A program made the position numbers and the translations under genes. DNA of 24,271 bases, taken from NCBI GenBank assembly GCA_027943245.1, contig JANDJZ010000669.1, positions 1 to 24,271 of the forward strand. The letters are read 5' to 3'. This document shows, in pieces, positions 18,288-24,271 of the stretch. Source of the stretch: Acanthamoeba sp. SK_2022b. Lineage: Eukaryota > Discosea > Longamoebia > Acanthamoebidae. Each line of letters opens with the position of its first letter. The stretch's first letter is position 1. Under the pieces are notes generated by a model that had not been told where the DNA came from, did no database searches, and saw nothing but the letters and a program-made list of their open reading frames with translations.

Positions 18288-19319
18288 ATGCAAAAACAGA
18301 ACGACGTTAAGGTAGAGGTGCACGGACGCGAGAGCGGAATCAACATATACAAGGTCTCTGACCAAAATCCAATCAAGTACGCTGCTCCCAGGGAGAAGAG
18401 CACCTCTGTTCGTAAAGTCTCCACACCAATCGACGTACGTGCTTCACAATTTTAGTGTTTGAATTAGTGTTATTCTTAATCAATAAACGATCGTTGTGTA
18501 GGGCGTATTTCTGCTGTACGATGTGTTGACGCCGGAGGAGTGCCAACAATACATCGACCTCACCGAGAAGATGGGCTACGAAGAAGCAGCGGTTAGCACC
18601 TTTGGTGGCATGGTCAAGATGCCAGGTAGGAAGGAGGCTTCTTCTTCATTGGCCAATCCGCACCCACGACGTGTGCAGCTCACTAAGCTGGTGGTGGCCG
18701 TGTGCTCAGACTGGCGCAACAACGAGCGGGTGATGTGGCAGTCAACAGACGATGTCTGGGGGCCCATCTGGGAGCGTGTAGTGCCTCACATCCCCAACGC
18801 CGTCAACATGGCCGGCACCCACTGGACACCCTACGGCCTCAACGAACGCCTCCGCTTCTACCGATGTACGCGGTCGACCTGTCTGCATGTTGTTGTTCAC
18901 TCATGCGTTCTTGCGAGCTGACTGGGTGAGGGGGAACAACTTGTAGACGACAAGGAGGAGATGTTCGGGGCCCACTATGACGGTTGCTTCCCGCGAGGGC
19001 GGTGGGACCGCTCGCTGCTCACCTTCATCGTCTACCTCACCGACGACTTTGAAGGCGGCGGCACCATGTTCTACCCCCAGTACTATGAGGTGCGGCCCGT
19101 CAAGGGCATGGCCTGCGTCTTCTTCCACGGCGAGCACAAGCTCAGCCCTGGTACGTTCAGCACGCCGCTCCACCCCTCGGTGTGTACAAAGTCAACCTCT
19201 CACCTCCCCCCCCCTCCTCTACAGAACACGAGGGGATGGTAGTGACCAAGGGGCGCAAGTACGTGCTGCGCTCAGACGTCATGTACAAGGCCGTGGACAA
19301 GCTTCATGGGGGAAAATGA
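18288..19319 (+). CDS. 2OG-Fe(II) oxygenase, prolyl-4-hydroxylase-like
   Basis: Predicted 241 aa from five exons: 18288-18434, 18502-18625, 18710-18865, 18947-19150, 19225-19319 (726 nt). The N-terminal ~50 residues have no motif. The double-stranded beta-helix fold follows: VLTPEECQQYIDLTEKMGY, DWRNNERVMW, GLNERLRFYRYDKEEMFGAH. The iron triad is H152-Y-D154 (GAHYDG) with distal H212 in SPEHEG. The 2-oxoglutarate anchor is probably K222, ten residues after H212 (H-EGMVVTKGR-K), the spacing of P4H enzymes. LLTFIVYLTDDFEGGGTMFY is the typical core. It would hydroxylate a protein residue, probably proline, using O2 and 2OG; the substrate is unknown. No signal peptide is visible, so a cytosolic or nuclear enzyme is likelier than a secretory collagen hydroxylase. 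The last codons lie within a 77-bp tandem duplication. Confidence 0.88.
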
Positions 19320-19440
19320 TGTAGTGCTACTTCCTTCTTCATGCTATGAAGCAAGATCTTGTACAGGCCGTGGACAAGCTTCATGGGGGAAAATGGTGTA
19401 GTGCTACTTCCTTCTTCATGATATGAAGCAAGATCTTGTA
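19282..19440 (+). repeat. 77-bp tandem direct duplication across the stop codon
   Basis: Copy 1 (about 19282-19359) holds the last 12 codons and stop of the oxygenase gene plus 3' UTR; copy 2 (about 19360-19440) follows directly. They differ by one A insertion (TACAAGG versus TACAGG) and two substitutions (AAAATGATG/AAAATGGTG and ATGCTATG/ATGATATG). Confidence 0.92.
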
Positions 19441-19560
19441 GAGAAAAACGTTGTTGGGGGGGGCACGGTGTTGAGAAAACTTTTCGTGAATGGTTCTTTG
19501 CTACGGGCACGATGGCCTCTCTTGTCCTGCACACAACGCGCAAGGAGCGCTGAGAGCTGC

Positions 19561-19803
19561 TCACCTCCTCTTCTTGCCGCGCCCCTGCTTCTTGTCGGCG
19601 GCGCGCTTCTCGCCGCGCTTGTCCTTCTTGAGGCGCGGATCGACGATCTTGACCTTGGCCTTCTTGCCCGCGCTCGGGCCCTTCCGCGACTGGGCCGTCT
19701 GGTGCTTCTTCCTCACGATGTACACCGGCGCCGCCTTCGCGTCTCCCGTCTTGCCCAGCGTGTGTTTCTGTCATCGCGCAACAACAAAACAACACATCGT
19801 CAG

Positions 19804-19839
<36 letters not shown>

Positions 19840-21042
19840 GTGCGTGCGTGCGTGCGTGTGTGGTAAGATACCTGGAGAGTTCGAATGGATTTGATCTTCT
19901 CTCGCTCGGACATGCCGTCGGCGGTGGCGATCTTGGCCGCCTTCTGCTTCATCTTCTCCACCTTCTTGACCATGCGCAGCTTCTTGCGGGCCTTGGCCTC
20001 GGCCACCTTCTTGATGGGCCGCTCGTTGAGCTCCCTGAACTTGGCCTTCATCTCCTCCACCTCCTCCTTCGTGATCGGCTTCTGCGGCTTGTTGTGCCTG
20101 TTCTCGTCCTGCACGAACCAGGGCGGGAGGTCGTCGCGGTCGTCGAACGCGTAGCGGTTGTAGCCGTCGTCCTCGAACTCGCGCTTTCGCTTCTTGGTGA
20201 GGAAGTACTTCTTGCCGATGGCCAGCGTGGCCGCCACCTCGTCCAGATCGCTCTCGGGCTCGGCCTCGGAGCTGTCCGAGTCGCTCTCCGAGTGCTCCAC
20301 GGGCACCTCCTCGAACTCGTCCAGCGCCGCCGGCTCCTCGTCGTCCGTCTTGCCCTTCTTCTGCTTCTTGTTGTTGTTGTTCTTCTTCTTTGCCTGCTGC
20401 TCCTTCTTTGTCTTCTTCTGCTTCTTCTGCTTGGCGTCTTCCTCTTCCTCCTCCTCCTCTTCCTCCTCGTCATCATCATCTTGGTCGTCCTCCTCAGCGG
20501 CGCGCTTCTGACCTCGGCCGCCCTCCGCCGCTACCCTCCTGCCACCAAACTCCTGCATGGCCGTGTGTGTGTGTGTGTGTGTGTGTTAGATCGGTCGACA
20601 AATTATCAAATGTGCATTTGCGAGCGGCGATGCATCAGTTGTAGTTGTTGTTGTTGTTGTTAAGGTTGCACTCATACGAGCAGTCGTATTGCAGTTAATT
20701 TAAACATCATCGGCGTGCGCGCGCACGGTGAAGGGAGAGGAGAGGAGGGAGGGGGGAGTGAAGTGGCCGCGTACCTTCTCGTCCTCGTCGTCCTCTTCCT
20801 CGCTCTCGTCGGGCTCGCCGTCCTCGAGGGCGCCGACGTCCTGGAAGATGCCGCGGCTGAACCACAGCGCCGCCTGCTTGGCCTTCTTCGCGTCGGCTCT
20901 CGCCGCAGGCCTCTGTGTCTCCTCCTCTTCCTCCTCATCGTCCTCGTCATCAACGTCGAACCGCACCCGCCTCTCACCGTCCTCCTCGTCCTCTTCCGCT
21001 GTTGGATCATGATTATACGACGTCAGCATTATATTGTTGTAA

Positions 21043-21073
<31 letters not shown>

Positions 21074-23338
21074 GGGGAAAAAAATATAGGATAGGGCCTC
21101 AGTGGTAGTGACAATTGTGTAAATAGATGTCCAACATGTGTTGTTCGGCGAATACTATCGTCATCGGCGGAAACGTGGCCAGTGGTCCGGAGATCACGCG
21201 CGAGAAACGAAACGAAACGAAGGAGGAGGGGACAGAGAGGGAGGGGAGGGAGGGGCGACGAACCGTCAAAGCGCTCGTCTTCGGGGAGGTCGTCGGCGTC
21301 GTCGCCCATTCGGAACTTGCGCTTCTTTTCGGTCGGAGGCGCGCGCTTCTTGGTGCGCTCCATGTAGGCCGAGTACATCGAGTCCAGCTGATGGTCCAGA
21401 TACTTGTCGTAGTCCGCTCCAGCCCACTCGTTCTCTGATTTAATATAAAAAACAATAAAATAAAAAACATAATAATGAGAAATTAGCATGTGGACAGGAC
21501 TGAGTAATAATAGTATTTTTTAAAATAATTGTATAAATAAATAAATAAATAAATAAATCATACCTTCTTCGGAGTCGACGGGGGACTCGATGACGTCGTC
21601 GGGAGCCTGGTCGAGGAGGAGGTCGGCGGCGTCCTTGCGCACGACCGAGGAGACGGAGAAGAGGTCGGCCTCGTGCTCCTGCACGCCGCCGTCGCCGGGC
21701 GTCTCCATGCCCAGGGCCACGCGCTGCCGGAGCTTGGCCTTCCTCTCGCGCTCCTTCTTCTTCTCGCGCTTCTTCTTCTTGTCCAGCTCGGTCATCTTGT
21801 CCTCGAGCTCCTTGTCGAGCTGCTCCTCCATCTCCTCCTTCGTGATCGGCGCCACCTCCACATTCTCGAGACCCGCGGCCAGCTGCTTCTTCTTTTCTGT
21901 TGGTTGGACCGCGGCCAATCAGAAAACAACAAAATTGTGGGGTAGCCAATCAGCAATTTGCTGTCGACCGTCTCCCAACAACAACAAACACAAAGTCGAC
22001 CACTCGGGGGGGAGGCGAGTCGCTTGAGGTACCTTCGGCCTCCTCGGGGTGGAGGTGAGAGCGAGCGCGGAGGCGCCACTTGAGGAGGTTCTTGAAGTCC
22101 TTCTTGTTGAGGACCTTGAGGTCTTGGCAGCAGGCCTTGATCTCGGTGGTGGCGTGCTGGTCGAGCTTGAGGGCGCGGGCGCCGTCGTCAAAGGCGAGCT
22201 GGTTGTGGGAGGCGAGCACGCCGACGGGGTCCTTGGACTCGACGAACTCGACGACGGAGCAGACCTTGAAGAGGGTGTAGTTGCCCTCCTCGTAGCCGCT
22301 CTGGTTGGCGCGCACCTTCTTCTTGACGGGGGCGAAGATGTCGGGCTTCTTGACGGGCACGTCGAGCTCCTTGAAGACGTGCTTGGAGTCGAGCAGGCGC
22401 GGGTCGATCTTGTCCGGCGCGAGGTAGTGCGTGCAGACGACGTAGATCTCGGCCGACGTGTTACGCGAGGCCTGGGGCTTGGTGGCCTCGACCTTCCTGA
22501 AGAACTGGTGGAAGACCCACAGCAGCGCGTTGTAGTCGGCCGAGCGGAAGACCTTGGTGACGAAGGTGCCGCCCGGGCGCAGGAAGTCGGTGGCCAGCTT
22601 GAGGGCCTTGAGCACGAGGTCGACCTGCGTGTAGGCGTCCTGAATCCAGGCCTTACCCATGTTGGGCGCACCGTCGCAAATCACCACGTCGGCGTTCCAG
22701 TGCTGCAGGTGCTTCTTGATGGCGGCGCGGCAGCGCGGGGTGGTGATGTCCTCCTGGAGAGTGATGACGTTGTGGATGGGCTTGATGGGCACCAGATCCA
22801 CGCCGATGATGACACTGCTCACCGGCATGTATTTGGCCGCTACTTGCAGCCTGTATAATTATTATATTTTCAAAATATTTTGATAATTATTAGTATTGAT
22901 TAAATAAGCCAGTGCGAGCTTATTCATACACATAATAATAATTTTAATAATTATTAAAATGATAAATCATTCTACACAGAATGGGATGGATTAATGGGAA
23001 AAGATTGAGATTGTGAAGCGTACCAGCCTCCGGGGGCGGCGCAAAGATCGATTAGGGCACGGGCGGATGAAAGGAAGTCATGCTTCTTGTTGAGCTGCAC
23101 CAACTTGAAGGCGGCACGCGAACGGAAGCCCTGATCCTTCGCGAGGTAATAGTACTTACGCAGGAGTTAAGGAATTGGAAGAAATTAAGTTCGACGTGAT
23201 TACAACAAGGTGGATGAAGGAGACGAAGCATCGCGTAAGATACGTAAAAATGATTAATCACATAAGAGATGAAAGAAGGGACCCGGGTTGAAAAGGATAT
23301 TTATCGCGCCTCTTGGTCTTGGTGTTGCCTTTACCCAT
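19561..23338 (-). CDS. SPB1: SPB1/FTSJ3-type rRNA 2'-O-ribose methyltransferase
   Basis: Predicted 867 aa (yeast Spb1 is 841) from eight exons in minus order: 23338-23301, 23155-23024, 22850-22033, 21896-21564, 21434-21264, 20998-20775, 20552-19872, 19767-19561; 2,604 nt, phases agree. The N-terminus [20 protein letters not shown] is characteristic of Spb1. The FtsJ domain contains the SAM motif [11 protein letters not shown] and the K-D-K-E tetrad K30, D116 (ICDGAPN), K156 (TFVTKVFR) and E191 (SAEIYVVC). The middle part is charged and coiled. The C-terminus has acidic and poly-Lys/Asn tracts, [20 protein letters not shown], and [17 protein letters not shown], the Spb1 C-terminal domain. It methylates a ribose in the A-loop of 27S/25S-type pre-rRNA and is needed for 60S assembly in the nucleolus. 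The first intron looks U12-type. It has a divergent promoter with the secreted-protein gene. Confidence 0.93.
19808..19860 (+). repeat. TG/TGCG microsatellite in SPB1 intron
   Basis: TG repeats with TGCG interruptions, inside the intron 19768-19871 of the minus-strand SPB1 gene, so the sense strand reads CA. Confidence 0.94.
20563..20586 (+). repeat. (GT)12 microsatellite in SPB1 intron
   Basis: 24-bp GT tract next to the 3' splice site of the intron 20553-20774; the sense strand reads CA. Confidence 0.93.
21047..21070 (+). repeat. (TAA)n tract in SPB1 intron
   Basis: Eight TAA/AAT units inside the intron 20999-21263. Confidence 0.9.
21534..21558 (+). repeat. (AAAT)n tract in SPB1 intron
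   Basis: Six AAAT units next to the donor side of the intron 21435-21563. Confidence 0.9.
23156..23300 (-). other. U12-type (minor spliceosome) AT-AA intron in SPB1
   Basis: Read on the minus strand, the intron starts ATATCCTTTTC, an exact match to the U12 donor ATATCCTTT. It holds the exact U12 branch site TTCCTTAAC (plus-strand 23166-23174), about 11 nt from its 3' end GCGTAA. Joining GATAA to GTACTATTAC restores DKYYYLAK, the conserved Spb1 N-terminus. No GT-AG pair gives this reading. Confidence 0.8.
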
Positions 23339-23597
23339 CCTTGTGCTTATCCTCTGTCTTCACAAAAGTTGTGTCGTACGGGAGGACGGGCTTGAAGAAG
23401 ATGCTCTCGGCTCCGACGATCCTCTCGGCAAGTACCAAGTCCGGCGAAACATAAAAAAAGCTGATATGAGAAAAAGGGACGAAAAATCGTGCCCGGTTTT
23501 ATCCGCCCAAAAAACGTCGGTTTTCGAGTCTGGCTCGTTTTAGACCAAGGAAGCTACCCTTTCCTTGGTCTACCTTTCCTCTCTACACCACTTGTTG
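23339..23597. promoter_or_regulatory. Divergent promoter region between SPB1 and the secreted-protein gene
   Basis: 259 bp between divergent start codons. The half next to the secreted gene ends in a perfect 12-bp hairpin (23541-23572). No convincing TATA box was identified; CATAAAAAAA at 23451-23460 is a weak candidate. Confidence 0.5.
23541..23572 (+). promoter_or_regulatory. Perfect 12-bp hairpin upstream of secreted-protein ATG
   Basis: TAGACCAAGGAA and TTCCTTGGTCTA are exact reverse complements around the 8-nt loop GCTACCCT. The right arm ends 25 bp before the ATG at 23598, so it would lie in the 5' UTR or at the transcription start. Confidence 0.7.
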
Positions 23598-24098
23598 ATG
23601 ATGAAGTTCGCCACCCTCTTTGCTCTCTTCACCATTTTTGTTGTGGCCCAAGTCTCTGGCCTCGAGTTTGCCCTCCAGATGACTGGCGCGTGCAGCATGG
23701 CGAGTGGCAGTTGCACCCTCAAGGGCGGCTCGCAGACAGTCTCGACCTCGATCTCACCCTCGACCGACGCTGTTACCTTCGCCGTCTCCTCCTCTAAAGG
23801 CACCTATGCCCTCCTCAACCTCACGGCGCCTACTGGCCCCCAGGGCGGCTCCACTGGTCATATGTCCTTTGGTACCCACTTGGCCCGCAACCACACCCTC
23901 GACTTCACGTCTCTCTACATCGATCAAGTCCTCGACGCGCCAAACAATGTCGTCGTGTTCTACAACGTCTACACCGTCCAGGGCGGAGCTGGTGTCTTTG
24001 ACCAGGCCACTGGTGCTATTACCCTTGCCCTCACGGTGCTCGATGTGGTGAACGGCCAGGTCAGTGCCTTTGTGTATGGCAATGTGTTCACCAACTAA
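23598..24098 (+). CDS. Small secreted protein of unknown function
   Basis: 166 aa, single exon. It begins MMKFATLFALFTIFVVAQVSG, a clear signal peptide with likely cleavage near residue 21-22 (VSG-LEF). The mature part (~145 aa) is rich in Ser, Thr, Gly and Val with alternating beta-strand pattern, two Cys (GACSMASGSCTLKGG) that could form one disulphide, and two possible N-glycosylation sites (LNLT, RNHT). No charged clusters or known domain. The second ATG (23601) is an equally possible start. The protein is probably an all-beta secreted or cell-surface protein; I do not recognise its family. The lack of introns contrasts with its neighbours. Confidence 0.8.
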   Translation: MMKFATLFALFTIFVVAQVSGLEFALQMTGACSMASGSCTLKGGSQTVSTSISPSTDAVTFAVSSSKGTYALLNLTAPTGPQGGSTGHMSFGTHLARNHTLDFTSLYIDQVLDAPNNVVVFYNVYTVQGGAGVFDQATGAITLALTVLDVVNGQVSAFVYGNVFTN

Positions 24099-24271
24099 GA
24101 TTAATGAAGCATGCCCTATACGCTTGGGCCTCCCTTAGCGTTTCGTTCTTTCCCTCTCTTGTATGACGAGAACGCAAGAGCATGTGCGCGCACATTTCAA
24201 GAACAGAATTTCGCGCACGCGGAACAAAAAAAAAAGAACAGAAATTGGGATTTTGTGGTGGATCGTGGTGA
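24099..24271. other. 3' flank of the secreted-protein gene
   Basis: 173 bp of non-coding sequence up to the window end, with an A9 run near 24226-24234. No gene is visible. Confidence 0.5.

Noticed and set aside
19490..20663. Plus-strand ORFs opposite SPB1 (285 and 147 codons)
   Set aside because: Leu/Ser-rich shadows of Lys/Glu-rich SPB1 exons, containing the TG tracts.
1..24271. CRISPR arrays, bacterial operons, or viral genes
   Set aside because: No spaced direct repeats, no ribosome binding sites or operonic gene order, and no viral hallmark genes; the window is intron-rich eukaryotic DNA.

Overview
This is nuclear DNA from a free-living amoebozoan, most probably Acanthamoeba (A. castellanii or a close relative). 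The coding DNA is GC-rich, genes carry 5-13 short exons with many 50-150 nt introns, (TG)n tracts sit inside introns, genes are tightly packed on both strands, and a split 5S rRNA gene adds up to 119 nt of a sequence I recognise as Acanthamoeba-like 5S. No bacterial or viral gene was found. Every exon model below was built by hand from splice sites and reading phase. Each complete multi-exon model sums to a multiple of three.

Layout. 43-2952 (+): 3' part of a Ste20/MST-like protein kinase, 5' end outside the window. 3156-3227 (+): tRNA-Val(CAC). 3680-5146 (+): a 5S rRNA gene cut in two by a ~1.34 kb insertion that is flanked by 11-bp direct repeats and carries one unrecognised minus-strand ORF. 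5151-6344: gene-poor, with a microsatellite and an imperfect palindrome. 6345-6416 (-) and 8798-8869 (-): two tRNA-Arg(ACG) genes in a duplicated cassette on either side of a P-TEFb-type cyclin T/K gene (6521-8672, +). 9509-9580 (-): tRNA-Thr(CGU). 9657-9738 (-): tRNA-Leu(AAG). 9864-11580 (+): an EED/ESC/FIE WD40 protein (Polycomb PRC2 subunit). 11648-15497 (-): a GCNA-type SprT protease with a huge acidic disordered region. 15818-18076 (+): a P2X-family ion channel. 18288-19319 (+): a 2OG-Fe(II) prolyl-4-hydroxylase-like enzyme. 19561-23338 (-): the ribosome-biogenesis 2'-O-methyltransferase SPB1. 23598-24098 (+): a small secreted protein of unknown function.

The genes do not form a pathway; this is an ordinary eukaryotic neighbourhood of signalling, transcription, chromatin, genome-stability, ion-channel and ribosome-assembly genes. 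The EED and GCNA genes converge with 67 bp between their stop codons. GCNA and P2X share a short divergent promoter that contains a perfect palindromic E2F-type site.

Most interesting points: the 5S gene interrupted by an unknown element; a probable U12-type AT-AA intron in SPB1; an EED homologue that seems to have lost the aromatic cage that reads methyl-lysine; a P2X receptor without the usual KxKG ATP-binding motif; and three apparent GC-AG introns.
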